Below, piece after piece: positions 43,096 to 53,659 of a stretch of 64,000 nt of DNA; positions within the stretch are counted from its first letter, which is position 1; each line of letters starts with the position of its first letter. This DNA is from Vibrio marisflavi CECT 7928. GTDB lineage: Bacteria; Pseudomonadota; Gammaproteobacteria; Enterobacterales; Vibrionaceae. The translations under genes and the position numbers were made by a program. The stretch covers positions 2,232,001 to 2,296,000 of the forward strand of contig NZ_CAKLDM010000002.1 in NCBI RefSeq assembly GCF_921294215.1, written 5' to 3'. The notes under the pieces were generated by a model. It ran no database searches, had not been told where the DNA came from, and saw only the letters and a list, made by a program, of their open reading frames with translations.

Positions 43096-43533
43096 TTATA
43101 TTATTGTGGTTTTGCTAATTCCATGCTTTAAACAAAAAGTGAGCCAATCACCTAAAAAACGATTCAGTTGAGCTTTCTCGTCTTTTTGCAACATCTTGTC
43201 ATTTGGATAATGATAAATTGGCTTCACTCGGTTGATGTGCTCACTGCTGCACACCTCTGCCACACGGGCATCGTGATAAAGCCTGACAGACATTTTTGGT
43301 AATGGGAACACTGGAACGTCATCACTTTGACAGATATCGACAAGAGTTGTGTACTTTGTGATTTCGCCCACTTGCAGCTGATACGTCATATTTGCCGCTT
43401 GATAGCAGCACACATGTCCCACCTGCGCACTGCGTGGTACAAGCGCATTAAGTTTCGCATAGTTTGTCTCATACACACGCATCAACTCAGCGAGATCGAC
43501 GTGATACGAATTATTTACTGCTGTGTTTGCCAT
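43096..43533 (-). CDS. yqiB: DUF1249 family protein YqiB
   Basis: A conserved protein of unknown function. The family core SVRLYHDARVAEVCSS and the end RFLGDWLTFCLKHG are well kept. The start MANTAVNNSYHVDLAELM at 43533 gives 145 residues (E. coli about 140) and overlaps the end of nudF by 19 bases. A frame to 43569 is open, but its extra residues are not expected in the family. Always found between nudF and cpdA. Confidence 0.85.
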   Translation of the reverse strand: MANTAVNNSYHVDLAELMRVYETNYAKLNALVPRSAQVGHVCCYQAANMTYQLQVGEITKYTTLVDICQSDDVPVFPLPKMSVRLYHDARVAEVCSSEHINRVKPIYHYPNDKMLQKDEKAQLNRFLGDWLTFCLKHGISKTTII

Positions 43534-44150
43534 TGTTTTTGAATTGACTCGTAGTTCATTTGCAACCATTGCAAAGCAATAATTGATGCTCCATTTTCAA
43601 TTATTCCGGATTCGACGGTCTTATACGCTTCAGCGCGACTCATCACATGGACTTTTATATCCTCTCCTTCATAGTCTAAACCATGAACGCCATGTGCAGT
43701 AGTTGCATCTGTTTCTCCAATGTATACATCGATTTTTTCAGAGCAGCCGCCTGACGAAGGATAAAATGCAGTGATCTTTTTAAGCTGGCCAATATCGATA
43801 CCAGCTTCTTCCTTGGCTTCACGTATTGCCACTTGCTCTGAAGTCTCTTCCGTATCTATCACACCAGCAACAATTTCAAACTGCCAAGGAGTGCCATCTT
43901 CCAAAGCTCCAACTCTTATTTGCTCCACAATCACTACTTGATCGGTCTTTGGATCATATGGCAACAGCGCTACCGCGTGTCCTCTTTCAACCAACTCTCT
44001 TTCAATGATGCCGCTCCAACCACCTTGAAACAGTTTATGCTGGAAACGACACTTCACCATTTTCAAAAAGCCGGAGAAAAGTGATTCCTTTGACACTATC
44101 TTGATATCTTGCGGACCAAATGTAGAGTTTTGCTCTTTAGAATGACGCAT
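43515..44150 (-). CDS. nudF: ADP-ribose pyrophosphatase NudF
   Basis: A Nudix hydrolase that cleaves ADP-ribose to AMP and ribose 5-phosphate. The Nudix box is GVIDTEETSEQVAIREAKEE plus AGI, with the REAKEEAG glutamates that bind magnesium. SSGGCSEKIDVYIGE and VIALQWLQ follow as in E. coli NudF (209 residues; here 211). It is divergent from tolC across a 296-base gap, as in E. coli. Confidence 0.94.
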   Translation of the reverse strand: MRHSKEQNSTFGPQDIKIVSKESLFSGFLKMVKCRFQHKLFQGGWSGIIERELVERGHAVALLPYDPKTDQVVIVEQIRVGALEDGTPWQFEIVAGVIDTEETSEQVAIREAKEEAGIDIGQLKKITAFYPSSGGCSEKIDVYIGETDATTAHGVHGLDYEGEDIKVHVMSRAEAYKTVESGIIENGASIIALQWLQMNYESIQKQWQTQQ

Positions 44151-44241
44151 TTTTACCTCAAATACATGTGCACAAACTATTCACCACAAATGCGTAATTG
44201 TAAGTGTAAAGATACACAGCAAGCCCAGTTTAATTTGGTAT

Positions 44242-44270
44242 AGTCTACTGAGATACAGGCGAGACGACAA
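44242..44270 (-). promoter_or_regulatory. possible nudF operon promoter
   Basis: TTGTCG (44270-44265) and TAGACT (44247-44242) are 17 bases apart on the minus strand, about 95 bases before nudF. Matches are moderate. Confidence 0.35.
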
Positions 44271-44333
44271 AGGACTTAGCTCAACTTTTAGTATAAATGT
44301 TGTAGAAATATTTAAATTCAGCAATGAAATTTG

Positions 44334-44349
44334 TTGTCCAGCTGGACAA
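44334..44349. promoter_or_regulatory. perfect 16-base palindrome upstream of tolC
   Basis: TTGTCCAG and CTGGACAA are exact reverse complements with no spacer. The site ends five bases before the -35 box of the proposed tolC promoter, a typical operator position. The binding regulator is not known from the sequence. Confidence 0.5.
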
Positions 44350-44353
44350 TTAA

Positions 44354-44383
44354 TTGCAAAAAGTGCAAATTTACGCATAAAAT
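44354..44383 (+). promoter_or_regulatory. tolC promoter
   Basis: TTGCAA (44354-44359) and TAAAAT (44378-44383) are 18 bases apart. Transcription would start near 44390, with a leader of about 57 bases. Confidence 0.5.
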
Positions 44384-44446
44384 AGCATCAATTTCGGTTA
44401 CACTCTCTGGTGTGACCTCTAAAAACATTCGGCAGGAATAGGACAA

Positions 44447-45823
44447 ATGAAAAAACTGCTTCCATTATTAATCAGTGCAGCCATCGGTACCGTCAGTACA
44501 TCTTCTTGGGCCGAGAATCTTACTGAAATATATAACCAAGCGAAAAAGAACGACCCAACACTCCTTAGCTCAGCTGCAACTCGCGATTCGACTGTGGAAG
44601 CTGTAAATTCAACACGTGGCTCCTTACTACCTCAAATTAATTTGACGGGCCAAGCTCAAGTAAACCGATCAGGCACAAGCAATTATGTAGATAATAACTC
44701 TTGGACTTCTACCCTTGGGATTACTCAAACACTATACGATCGAGCCAGCTGGATTGAATTAACTACGGCACAAAAAAATGCTCGCAAAGCAGATGCAACT
44801 TATGCCGCTGCTCAGCAAGATTTGATCATACGTACAGCGACAGCGTATTTCGATGTGTTAAAAGCGAAAGATAACCTAGCATTCGTTCAAGCTGAGAAAG
44901 CTTCTGTTGGCCGCCAATTGGAACAAACCAAACAACGTTTTGATGTTGGACTTTCTGCAATTACCGACGTACAAAATGCTCAAGCTGATTACGATAGCGT
45001 GTTAGCAAGCGAAATCACGGCTAAGAATGACTTACTGAACAGCTATGAAGGCTTACGCGAGATTACAGGACAAGAACCAACTCATCTTGCTGTGTTAGAT
45101 ACTGAACGTTTTTCAGCTAGCAAACTGCCCGAATCTCTTGACCAATTGCTTGCACAAGCGAAAAAGAAAAACTTAAGCTTATTAGCAGCAAGAATTACTC
45201 AAGATATCGCTAGAGACAATATTTCTGAAGAAAGCGCTGGGCACTTACCTACGTTATCAGCTATTGGTGGCTATACGACTTCAGGTGTTTCTGATGCAGA
45301 TGTTTATACTTCCAATAGCCACTCAGGTAATGCTTATGCTGGTTTAAAGCTAACTGTACCTATCTACTCCGGTGGCAGCGTTAACTCTCTCACCAAACAA
45401 GCTGAGTACGACTACATTGCTTCAAGCCAAGATCTAGAGTCTACATATCGCTCTGTCGTAGCAAATGTTCGTGCTTACTACAACAATGTTAATGCTTCGA
45501 TTGGGTCTATCTCCGCTTACAAACAGGCAGTAGTTTCTGCGAAATCTTCACTTGAAGCGACAGAAGCAGGTTTTGAAGTGGGTACTCGTACTATCGTTGA
45601 TGTACTAAACGCGACTCAAAGCTTGTACGAAGCGAACGAAAACCTATCGGATGCTCGCTACACCTACATCATTAACGTACTTCAATTGAAAGAGTATGTA
45701 GGCGTGCTAAGTGAGCAAGATGTACTCGATATCAACGCAGGTTTAGAGTCTGCAACGAAAGCCGCTCAGCAAAAAGCTGCTGAAAAAGCGAAAGCCGCTC
45801 AGAAATCAACACATAAGAAGTAA
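44447..45823 (+). CDS. tolC: outer membrane efflux channel TolC
   Basis: The trimeric outer membrane channel used by type I secretion and drug efflux pumps. A signal peptide (residues 1-22, cleaved after WA) is followed by two repeated OEP domains with the long helices and strands expected, for example the paired stretches QTLYDRASW and LTVPIYSGGSV. At 458 residues it is somewhat shorter than E. coli TolC (493), mainly in the C-terminal tail. That tail here is a lysine/alanine-rich end (KAAEKAKAAQKSTHKK). Confidence 0.95.
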   Translation: MKKLLPLLISAAIGTVSTSSWAENLTEIYNQAKKNDPTLLSSAATRDSTVEAVNSTRGSLLPQINLTGQAQVNRSGTSNYVDNNSWTSTLGITQTLYDRASWIELTTAQKNARKADATYAAAQQDLIIRTATAYFDVLKAKDNLAFVQAEKASVGRQLEQTKQRFDVGLSAITDVQNAQADYDSVLASEITAKNDLLNSYEGLREITGQEPTHLAVLDTERFSASKLPESLDQLLAQAKKKNLSLLAARITQDIARDNISEESAGHLPTLSAIGGYTTSGVSDADVYTSNSHSGNAYAGLKLTVPIYSGGSVNSLTKQAEYDYIASSQDLESTYRSVVANVRAYYNNVNASIGSISAYKQAVVSAKSSLEATEAGFEVGTRTIVDVLNATQSLYEANENLSDARYTYIINVLQLKEYVGVLSEQDVLDINAGLESATKAAQQKAAEKAKAAQKSTHKK

Positions 45824-45844
45824 GACTCTAAAGTAGTTATCTAT

Positions 45845-45877
45845 AAAAAAGCGCTTGCTGTTGAGCAAGCGCTTTTC
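45845..45877. terminator. bidirectional terminator between tolC and hldE
   Basis: GCGCTTGCT and AGCAAGCGC form a nine-base stem with a four-base loop, flanked by six A on the left and four T on the right. Confidence 0.88.
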
Positions 45878-45909
45878 TGTTTGAACTAAGTAATTAAAAG
45901 TGAAGAATA

Positions 45910-47340
45910 CTAGCCTCTCCCACCTTTAATCGCATCGATAATTTCAGTGGTCGAACAGCCATCTTCAAAGTTAAGTACTTTTACTTCGCCGCCAGCAGCG
46001 ATAACTTCTTTCCCACCTGCTATTTCTTCCGGTTTGTAGTCACCACCCTTCACTAGCAGGTTTGGCAACACTTCCGAGATTAATCGTTGAGGCGTTTCTT
46101 CACTAAACGGAACAACCCAGTCAACTGCACCCAAACCTGCAAGTACCGCCATGCGACGATCTGTTGGGTTAATCGGACGGCCAGGACCTTTTAGCATTTT
46201 CACTGACTCATCGGTGTTAACTGCGACGATTAAACGATCACCTAATTCACTTGCATGGTTGAGGTACGAGACATGACCAGCATGTAAAATATCAAAGCAA
46301 CCATTGGTCATGACTACTTTTTCGCCTTTCTCTTGAGCGCGCTTAACAGCAGCGATCAATTCATGCTCTTCTACCACACCAAAATCTGTATCTTGGCTAC
46401 CATGAACCGCTTCAGCTAACTCGATAGTCGAAACAGTCGATGTACCCACTTTACCTACAACTACACCAGCAGCAGCATTCGCAAGTGCACATGCTTCGTC
46501 CAAAGCTTTTCCGGACGCAACCGAAGCGGCAAGCACGGAGATAACGGTATCTCCAGCACCCGTTACATCGTAAACTTCCTTCGCTTGAGTCGGCAGGTGT
46601 AGAGGCTCTTTGTCACGTTGCAGTAGCGTCATACCGTGTTCGCTACGAGTCACCAATAGCGCCTCAAAGTCGAACTTCTCAATAAGCTCTAGACCTTTTT
46701 CTACTAGCTCTTGAACCGAGTTGACCTTGCCAACGACATCTTCAAACTCAGACATATTTGGCGTCAGCAAAGTTGCTCCGCGGTAGCGTTCAAAATCAGC
46801 ACCTTTAGGGTCAATAAATACCGGTACTTTGGCTTCTCTTGCCTTTTGAATAAAACGCTGCACGTGTTCCAAAGCACCTTTTGCATAGTCAGAAAGCACA
46901 ACAGATTTCACTTTTGGCAATGCTTGCTCCATTCGAGAAAGCACAAGTTCTTCATCGATATTTTCAAATTTATCTTCGAAATCAAGACGAATAAGCTGTT
47001 GGCTGCGGCTCAAAATGCGCAACTTAGTAATGGTTGGATAGTTTGGCAGAGAAACGAAATCGCAAGTCACCTTTAATGAGCTCAAAATTTCGTTAAGTGT
47101 TTTTGCTGGTTCATCAATACCAGTAAAACCAACCAAATGAGCATGTCCGCCAAGGGAAGCAATATTCATCGCAACGTTTGCCGCTCCACCAGGGCGCTCT
47201 TCATTATTCTCTACTTTAACTACAGGCACCGGTGCTTCTGGTGAAATACGTCCTGTCGGGCCATGCCAATATCTATCTAGCATGATATCGCCGATAATCA
47301 GAACGCCAGAGTCACTGTAATCTGGTAGGATTGGTTTCAT
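45910..47340 (-). CDS. hldE: bifunctional heptose 7-phosphate kinase / heptose 1-phosphate adenylyltransferase
   Basis: Makes ADP-heptose for the LPS inner core. The N-terminal domain (about 1-320) is a PfkB-type sugar kinase with [11 protein letters not shown] and [12 protein letters not shown], whose Asp is the catalytic base. The C-terminal domain (about 345-476) is a nucleotidyltransferase with [16 protein letters not shown]. The start [12 protein letters not shown] at 47340 gives 476 residues (E. coli 477) with GGAG seven bases upstream. A longer frame into the end of glnE is not supported. It follows glnE by 68 bases, as in E. coli. Confidence 0.96.
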   Translation of the reverse strand: MKPILPDYSDSGVLIIGDIMLDRYWHGPTGRISPEAPVPVVKVENNEERPGGAANVAMNIASLGGHAHLVGFTGIDEPAKTLNEILSSLKVTCDFVSLPNYPTITKLRILSRSQQLIRLDFEDKFENIDEELVLSRMEQALPKVKSVVLSDYAKGALEHVQRFIQKAREAKVPVFIDPKGADFERYRGATLLTPNMSEFEDVVGKVNSVQELVEKGLELIEKFDFEALLVTRSEHGMTLLQRDKEPLHLPTQAKEVYDVTGAGDTVISVLAASVASGKALDEACALANAAAGVVVGKVGTSTVSTIELAEAVHGSQDTDFGVVEEHELIAAVKRAQEKGEKVVMTNGCFDILHAGHVSYLNHASELGDRLIVAVNTDESVKMLKGPGRPINPTDRRMAVLAGLGAVDWVVPFSEETPQRLISEVLPNLLVKGGDYKPEEIAGGKEVIAAGGEVKVLNFEDGCSTTEIIDAIKGGRG

Positions 47341-47408
47341 TCTTGTTCTCCATTTTGGGTCACTAGACCTATTGTTGCGCAGAATTTTAACAGAATATCG
47401 CTTTAAAG

Positions 47409-50258
47409 CTACTCTGCGAGCCACTCTCTCCAAGCCTTCTTTACTGCTTGGCGCTCGATTTGATATTTATCTTCCGCAACATCTGCATCTAAGTTTAATA
47501 AGCTCCTGCGATGAATTTGATCGCGCATCGTTGTATAGGCACCTGTAATAGCGGTTGCTTGATCATTTGTCATGACACCTTGCTCAACCAAGCTTTCAAA
47601 AATGCGAACATTATCTGACCACTTAGTGAGCTTTGGTTTCTGGGAGCTAAAGTTGAGCACTAAGTACTGCGCAATAAACTCTATATCAGTGATACCGCCA
47701 CTATCTTGCTTAAGCAAAAACCTGCCAGCTTTCTGTGCCGCCAAATGTTTGTACATTTTGTCGCGCATTTCGACCACTTGTTTCTTGAGTTCACTTTGAT
47801 CGCGTGGCTTCGTGAGTATCTCTCTGCGAGTTTGATTAAATGCATCTGCTAATCGCTGATCGCCCCAAATAACTCGTGCTCGCACTAATGCTTGGTGCTC
47901 CCACGTCCAAGCATCTTGTTTTTGATACTCATCGAATGCCTCAGCTGTACTCACTAACAAGCCTGAACTACCAGAAGGTCTTAGTCGCGTATCGACCTCG
48001 TATAAGGTTCCTGAGGGTGTGCGGGTAGAGAAAATATGAATAATTCTCTGAGCCAAGCGAAGATAGAACTGTTTGCCGTCTATCTCTTTTTTTCCATCAG
48101 TGTATACATTAGCAGGACAGTCATGAATAAATACCAAGTCCAAATCAGACTTGTAGCCAAGCTCCCAACCACCGACTTTCCCATATCCAACGACAGCAAA
48201 GCCCTTGCCTTCTCGATCTTGAATATGTGTCGGCTCACCGTATTTCTCCGCCATCTGTGACCACGCTTGTTGAACCACTTCTCCAACAATAGCTTCAGCC
48301 AAATACGTAAGGTGATCACTCACTTTCATTATTGGTAGCACGCCGGCAATATCTGCAGCAGCTATACGCAGCATGCATATCTGCTTGAACTGCCTCAACG
48401 CCTCCATTTGCTGCTCCATGTCTCCTGCAGGAATCCGAGCCAAATAGTCACTGAGCTCGGATTTATAAGCGGAAAATGGCGGTGGATTGTAAAGGTGTTG
48501 TGGGTCTAAAAGTTCATCAAGAAGAATTGGATATCGCCCAAGCTGGCGAGATATCATTGGGCTAGCTGTACAAAGTTTCACTAACTGATTGAGCGCAGCA
48601 TCATGCTCATCCAATAGCTCAAGATAGGTTGTTCGCGTGGCAATCTTATTTAATAGATGCAAGACCCTCTCTAACCCAAACTGTGCATCTTGGTGGCTAA
48701 AGATCGCCGAAAATACTTTTGGCATTAAGTGATTAAGGACTTCTCTACCTCGTGGCCCCAAGGTTTTCTTCGCTAGATCTCGTTTAAATTGTACAATTTG
48801 ATCAGCAAGAGTTTGGCTTTGAGCTACTTCAATATCTTGCTCTAACACTTGTACAATCGTATCGTGTTTGTCGGTCATATCCCATAAATCATGGAACGTT
48901 GAATCAACGTCAGTTCCCTCTTCTTGCTCTTCCCCTATTAACTGCTCAAAAATATTGTGAACACCTCTCATATGACGAGATGTTTCTTCTCTCAACTGAG
49001 ACCAATCTTGGTAACCCATCGCTGTCGCTAACTTAAGTTGTTCTATAGGATCATCAGGTAGCGTTTGCGTTTGCTTGTCATCAAGAGCTTGCAGTAAATT
49101 TTCAAGCCTACGTAAGTAGATATACGCGCCTTTTAGTAACTGTGACTCTTGTACTTCAACCAAAGACAGTGACTGAACACCATCTAAGGTTTCCAATAAG
49201 CCACGCTTTCTCAAATCGGGCTCTCGGCCACCTCTAATCAACTGAAACACCTGAGCGATAAACTCAATTTCTCGGATGCCACCAGCACCAAGCTTGATAT
49301 TATTCTGCATGCCATTGCGGCGAACTTCGCGGCTAATCATCGATTTCATTCTTCTAAGTGACTGAATAGCGCTGAAATCAATGTAACGGCGGAAAACAAA
49401 TGGGCGAAGCAGCTGTCTTAACTCTTGATATTGAGGGTACATTTCACTGCCCATGACTCGGGCTTTTATCATGGCGTACCTTTCCCAATCTCTACCTTGT
49501 TCTTGATAGTAGTCTTCCAGAGCGGCATAGCTCATAACTAAAGGCCCGCTTTCTCCAAACGGACGCAAACGCATATCAACTCGATAACAAAAACCATCAA
49601 CTGTATGGTGAGAGAGAGCTTTAATAACTCTCTGCCCCAATCTGGTAAAAAACTGCGCATTGGCAATGCTGCGCCTTGCTCCAGATGTCTCTCCGTTTTC
49701 TGGGTAAGTGAAGATAAGATCAATATCAGAAGAGAAGTTCAGCTCTCCTCCTCCGAGTTTCCCCATACCAATAATCAGCATAGGTTGTGCTTCGCCAAGC
49801 TGGTTGACAGGCGTTCCCCACTCCTTGCAGCAAAGTTTGTATTGCCATTGATAAGTTTCAAAGATCAAAGCTTCAGCAAGCTGAGATAAATGCTGCAAAC
49901 TATCTTCAAGCGACCACAATTTGCTGAAATCACGCCATGCAATATAAACCATTTCCCTATTGCGAAATTGTCGAAGTAATCGATAGGCATCATCTTCGTT
50001 GTTGCTCTGTTGGAGCTGTTCTCCTATGCGACTGCGATATTGCTCTGTTCTAGACTCCTCTTCAAGCATGTCTGGCAAGCACTCTAACAAAGCTCCGTCT
50101 TTCACCAGCGTATCGCGAACAAACTGGCTGAGCCCTAATATATATTTCAGCTCTTCTAGTCGCTTTGCAGGCCAAGAGCCCATAGTCTGAGAGTTTGTCT
50201 GTTTGATTTCTTCTAGTGCAGCTTCTGAAATAGAAAGGAGTGATTGGGGAAGTGACAT
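47409..50258 (-). CDS. glnE: glutamine synthetase adenylyltransferase / deadenylase
   Basis: Switches glutamine synthetase off by adenylylation and on by phosphorolytic removal of AMP, under PII control. The two nucleotidyltransferase domains are both present: [20 protein letters not shown] near residue 170 and [20 protein letters not shown] near 690. A regulatory region lies between them. At 949 residues it is near E. coli (946). AGGA precedes the ATG. Confidence 0.96.
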   Translation of the reverse strand: MSLPQSLLSISEAALEEIKQTNSQTMGSWPAKRLEELKYILGLSQFVRDTLVKDGALLECLPDMLEEESRTEQYRSRIGEQLQQSNNEDDAYRLLRQFRNREMVYIAWRDFSKLWSLEDSLQHLSQLAEALIFETYQWQYKLCCKEWGTPVNQLGEAQPMLIIGMGKLGGGELNFSSDIDLIFTYPENGETSGARRSIANAQFFTRLGQRVIKALSHHTVDGFCYRVDMRLRPFGESGPLVMSYAALEDYYQEQGRDWERYAMIKARVMGSEMYPQYQELRQLLRPFVFRRYIDFSAIQSLRRMKSMISREVRRNGMQNNIKLGAGGIREIEFIAQVFQLIRGGREPDLRKRGLLETLDGVQSLSLVEVQESQLLKGAYIYLRRLENLLQALDDKQTQTLPDDPIEQLKLATAMGYQDWSQLREETSRHMRGVHNIFEQLIGEEQEEGTDVDSTFHDLWDMTDKHDTIVQVLEQDIEVAQSQTLADQIVQFKRDLAKKTLGPRGREVLNHLMPKVFSAIFSHQDAQFGLERVLHLLNKIATRTTYLELLDEHDAALNQLVKLCTASPMISRQLGRYPILLDELLDPQHLYNPPPFSAYKSELSDYLARIPAGDMEQQMEALRQFKQICMLRIAAADIAGVLPIMKVSDHLTYLAEAIVGEVVQQAWSQMAEKYGEPTHIQDREGKGFAVVGYGKVGGWELGYKSDLDLVFIHDCPANVYTDGKKEIDGKQFYLRLAQRIIHIFSTRTPSGTLYEVDTRLRPSGSSGLLVSTAEAFDEYQKQDAWTWEHQALVRARVIWGDQRLADAFNQTRREILTKPRDQSELKKQVVEMRDKMYKHLAAQKAGRFLLKQDSGGITDIEFIAQYLVLNFSSQKPKLTKWSDNVRIFESLVEQGVMTNDQATAITGAYTTMRDQIHRRSLLNLDADVAEDKYQIERQAVKKAWREWLAE

Positions 50259-50334
50259 GCTCTATCCTTGATGGTAAACACAGTGACGCTAATACAATAA
50301 AGAGTATTAAAGCACTATAGCCAAACAATAGGTA

Positions 50335-50364
50335 TAAAAAAACGCCCATATTGCTATGAGCGTT
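50335..50364 (-). terminator. terminator of the chemotaxis receptor gene
   Basis: AACGCTCATA and TATGGGCGTT pair (one G-T) around a four-base loop, with at least six T after it on the minus strand. It lies about 22 bases past the receptor stop. Confidence 0.75.
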
Positions 50365-50385
50365 TGTCGGTTCCTTAATTATTTT

Positions 50386-51567
50386 TTACACGGTAAAGGA
50401 AGTAATTTTCTCGTCCAACTCTTCAGCGTTTTTCTGCATTATTTCCGAAGTTTCTAACAGCTCACCCACCACGGTGACCGACGCTTCAACCAGCTCTCGT
50501 ACGTTGGTGAGGTTTTGGTTCATCTCTTCGGCAACACTGCTCTGTTGGCTAGCGGCAGTCGCTATCTGAAAATTCATATCATTAATTTGATTCACTTGAG
50601 TAACGATACCATCCAGTTCATTACCAGCATTGGTGACTAAATCTACGCCTTCTGCCGCCTCTTCAACACTTTTTTCCATCAAAGAAACCGCCGATTTAGC
50701 GCTACTTTGCAACTGGCTGATCATCTCTTGAATTTCTACTGTTGCTTGTTGAGTGCGTTGGGCTAAGTTTCGAACCTCATCCGCAACAACTGCAAACCCT
50801 CTTCCTGCCTCTCCCGCTCGAGCAGCCTCGATCGCTGCATTCAGAGCCAGTAAATTAGTTTGCTCGGAGATACCTTGAATAGTCCCGACTACGCTACCAA
50901 TAGATTCAACACTTTCTTCAACCTGATTTACAGCTTGTGCCGAGGAGGAAATATCATCTGAGAGCTCACTGATTTTCGATACTGTCCCTTGAACAAACTC
51001 CTGCCCAGATTGCGCTTGCTGAGATGCACTCTCTGTTAATGATGAAGCGTTGTTAGCATGATCGGCAACAGTTTGAACGGTTGAACTCATTTCACTCATC
51101 GCTGTTGCTAGCTGATCGATTTCGTTAAACTCTTCTTGAGCTGACTCTTTTGTTTCTGACATGCTTAATGTCATGGCTTCGGTCAAGCCTGCTAGTTGAT
51201 TGGATGAATCAATCTGCATTTTGATCATCTCTTGTAACTGGAGGCGTGTTTTCTCTAGCTCTCTGGCGACATCCCCATACTCATCTTTACACTCCATCTG
51301 GATAGGTATCGATAGGTTTCTGCTCGCCATTTGGCGAATAGAGTCACTGATATAACGTGTTTGCCTCAACATCACTTTTGCTGCAGCCAAAAGGATAACG
51401 ACAAAAACAATGATTAAAAAAACGGTTTGCCACGCGCCCTGAACCAAATAGGCCTCATAATGTTTTTGAGCAAGTTCAGCATTTTGCGTCGAAGCAAGAA
51501 GTGAGTTGTAGAAAGTACTTGCGTCCCATAGCTGCTTAACAATGATAAGAATGGTGCTAAAGACCAT
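50386..51567 (-). CDS. methyl-accepting chemotaxis protein, N-terminus cut off by an in-frame stop
   Basis: A chemoreceptor with a small or absent periplasmic domain. A membrane helix at about residues 46-66 ([20 protein letters not shown]) is followed by a HAMP-like segment and a signalling domain. The hairpin tip [20 protein letters not shown] is intact. The family's usual N-terminus is encoded directly upstream (51568-51642) in the same frame but is separated by a TGA. Translation of this part could only restart at the ATG at 51567, which touches the stop and has no ribosome site of its own. The remaining protein lacks half of the first membrane helix. It may be a recent pseudogene, a restart product, or reflect a sequencing error. 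I recall a receptor gene between glnE and ygiF in other vibrios, so this is probably an old resident. Confidence 0.85.
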   Translation of the reverse strand: MVFSTILIIVKQLWDASTFYNSLLASTQNAELAQKHYEAYLVQGAWQTVFLIIVFVVILLAAAKVMLRQTRYISDSIRQMASRNLSIPIQMECKDEYGDVARELEKTRLQLQEMIKMQIDSSNQLAGLTEAMTLSMSETKESAQEEFNEIDQLATAMSEMSSTVQTVADHANNASSLTESASQQAQSGQEFVQGTVSKISELSDDISSSAQAVNQVEESVESIGSVVGTIQGISEQTNLLALNAAIEAARAGEAGRGFAVVADEVRNLAQRTQQATVEIQEMISQLQSSAKSAVSLMEKSVEEAAEGVDLVTNAGNELDGIVTQVNQINDMNFQIATAASQQSSVAEEMNQNLTNVRELVEASVTVVGELLETSEIMQKNAEELDEKITSFTV

Positions 51568-51642
51568 TCACATGACCATTTTAGGGACCAGCCTAATATC
51601 GGTAATCAGTCGTTCCCAAGGCTTAAATGACATCGTTGCCAT
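51568..51642 (-). pseudogene. detached N-terminal piece of the chemotaxis receptor gene
   Basis: Twenty-four codons and a TGA: MATMSFKPWERLITDIRL then VPKMVM, a typical start for these receptors that leads into the first membrane helix. GGAG lies seven bases before the ATG at 51642, so this is the original start. The helix would continue without gap into [14 protein letters not shown] after the stop. A single base change from a sense codon such as TTA would explain it. Confidence 0.8.
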
Positions 51643-51691
51643 CGTCGTTCTCCAAAGTCGCTGAGATTCAATGCTTAATTCTTACACAAGC

Positions 51692-51712
51692 AATCCATTG
51701 ACATGGATTATA
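51692..51712 (-). promoter_or_regulatory. chemotaxis receptor promoter -10 with overlapping inverted repeat
   Basis: A perfect TATAAT on the minus strand (51712-51707) has a weak -35 (TTACTT at 16 bases). The inverted repeat AATCCAT-TGAC-ATGGATT (51692-51709) overlaps it and covers the expected start site, so it could be an operator. Confidence 0.4.
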
Positions 51713-51906
51713 CTTAGATGCGTTAGAAAAGTAAGACAAGCCTGTGTACCAAGGGTCATTAGTCACACTATTTAATGTGGATATTTACAGATAACCTTGG
51801 TGCACGCTATTTAGGTTTATCGGCTGCTATGAGAAAACTTAAGTACTGATTTGAATAATATTTTGAGAGTGCGACCAAAGTTGGAAGAAAACAGTATGGA
51901 AGGGTT

Positions 51907-51927
51907 AAGCCTTGCTAAGCAAGGCTT
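51907..51927 (-). terminator. hairpin after ygiF
   Basis: A nine-base perfect stem (AAGCCTTGC/GCAAGGCTT) with a three-base loop lies just after the ygiF stop. The U tract is poor, so termination may be partial. Confidence 0.5.
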
Positions 51928-51936
51928 GGTTAGATT

Positions 51937-53454
51937 TTAGTGTTGCCAATAACGCGTCGCTTCAAGACAAATTTGTCTGGTTTGCTCCATCGCGTGAAGT
52001 ATTGAGCTTTCTTTTCTCAGTAACCATCTCTCTAGCTGAAGCTTGTCGTCACCTTCTAGTTCAGCAACTTGCTGTTCCATTGGCTCAAGCATCAGAAGAT
52101 CATCAATTCCTTGTAGTAAGTCTGCCCATGGCAACCGATATTGGTCGCGCTCTTCAACATCAAACAAACTGGCAAAAGAAATGCCTGTGTATAGGTTACG
52201 CCCTAGTAAGCCCTTCTGCTCAATGTACTCTTGCTTGTTAACTTGAAGTTCAGGTGCGAATTTCTCAGAGAGCTCTCCCCAAGCTCTATCCAATTGCCGT
52301 GTCGCAAACTCATAGATATTGCTCGACATATCAAGCTCGGACTTTTCATCTAGAAATGGCCGCCAGCCACGAGTCAATACCCAACGACTGAGATCCAGTA
52401 GAAGGGAGGCATAGCGAGCAGACGACATCAACTCAACCACTTCCTCTGAAGACGGTAATTTCTCTGCTTGCTGATTCAATGATTTTAGTAGCGATTTTCT
52501 CGCATCTAATTTTCGAAGTGTATGACCTTTTTCAGCAGTCAATTGGTTCAGATAGACGTTTTCATCCAGCCATTCAAATTCACGCTCTAGCCATTTTAGT
52601 TCCTGCCGCAAAATGGCGCTTGCCCTGCGAGGAACAACAGAAGAGAAAGTCGAAAGTATCTGGCGAATAAAGCTCACTGAATGTCGCACCTGCAACAAGG
52701 CTTCTAGATCTGGTCTATCAAAATAAAGCTGCTCATGCTGCTGCCAATGCTTCAAGCCATGTTCTAATGAATTGATAAAGCACTTCTCAATGCTATCTTC
52801 TTCGTGGGTGCGAACTAATGCTAAAGGCTTAGCTTCACCCGGTTTCGCTCCAAGTGCAAGACGGTAACCTTTTGCAGCTTTGCTAACGCTGCCAAGCCTA
52901 ACACCACCCTGCTCGCAAATCACTCGAGCTAAAGAAAAGAGTGCATCGGTTTGCCCAGAGCGTAGCTCCAACTCAACTTCACAGATTGGAACTTGCTTGG
53001 CTCCAGCAACCACACTACCTTTGTCGAAGGCCACTTCAATTTGACTACCATCTTCCATCGCTATCAGCCACTGCTCGCGTGTAAAATTAGTAGTAAACAA
53101 AGGTACTAATGCATCTTGAACTACATCTGTCGATTTACCTGCAGGCCAAATATCTTCTGGGTGCAAAGAAAGTTCAGGAATGTTATTGGTGTGCTCAGCA
53201 TTGTACTCAGGTCGCGAATGCAATCCAGCAACCACTCTGCCAGAGGTCTTCACAGTCTGAACAAACACATCATCAAAGCAACGAATGCGTAGCCCGATAT
53301 CATGCTGACGCAACCAGTGATCTGGTGTGTCGAAATAAGTATTTTTTAGCTCTTTGCAACTGTGTTGAAGCAGCTTTTTTTGAGAAATTTTATTACGTAA
53401 ATATTGTGAAAAATCCGCAGAGACCAAAAACTTCAGTTCTATCTCAGTTTCCAT
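51937..53454 (-). CDS. ygiF: CYTH-CHAD triphosphatase YgiF
   Basis: An inorganic triphosphatase family protein. The CYTH domain begins METEIELKFL with the ExExK metal and phosphate-binding motif at residues 4-8 and spans about 200 residues. A helical CHAD domain with scattered basic and histidine residues fills the second half. The start at 53454 gives 505 residues, longer than E. coli YgiF (433). It has AAGG seven bases upstream. A frame to 53511 is not supported. Its place upstream of glnE is shared with E. coli, except that a receptor gene lies between them here. Confidence 0.92.
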   Translation of the reverse strand: METEIELKFLVSADFSQYLRNKISQKKLLQHSCKELKNTYFDTPDHWLRQHDIGLRIRCFDDVFVQTVKTSGRVVAGLHSRPEYNAEHTNNIPELSLHPEDIWPAGKSTDVVQDALVPLFTTNFTREQWLIAMEDGSQIEVAFDKGSVVAGAKQVPICEVELELRSGQTDALFSLARVICEQGGVRLGSVSKAAKGYRLALGAKPGEAKPLALVRTHEEDSIEKCFINSLEHGLKHWQQHEQLYFDRPDLEALLQVRHSVSFIRQILSTFSSVVPRRASAILRQELKWLEREFEWLDENVYLNQLTAEKGHTLRKLDARKSLLKSLNQQAEKLPSSEEVVELMSSARYASLLLDLSRWVLTRGWRPFLDEKSELDMSSNIYEFATRQLDRAWGELSEKFAPELQVNKQEYIEQKGLLGRNLYTGISFASLFDVEERDQYRLPWADLLQGIDDLLMLEPMEQQVAELEGDDKLQLERWLLRKESSILHAMEQTRQICLEATRYWQH

Positions 53455-53659
53455 AGTCGTACCTTTCCAAGCAGTTAGAAACAGGATATTGCCAATTTCT
53501 TCGGTGGGCAAGTGAGAAATATCTTCGACAAGATGATTTAAAACTATTTTAATGATCCATTTTATGGGTTAACATGCGCGCCTTTATAGCCATCGCTCAA
53601 CATTTCGCCATAAGATGGTGTATGTTATTTTAAGGTTATATTTATCAGGTTGAAGAACC

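Noticed and set aside
51568..51570. TGA in the chemotaxis receptor read as selenocysteine
   Set aside because: No hairpin resembling a SECIS element follows the codon, the position is in a membrane helix, and receptors of this family do not use selenocysteine.
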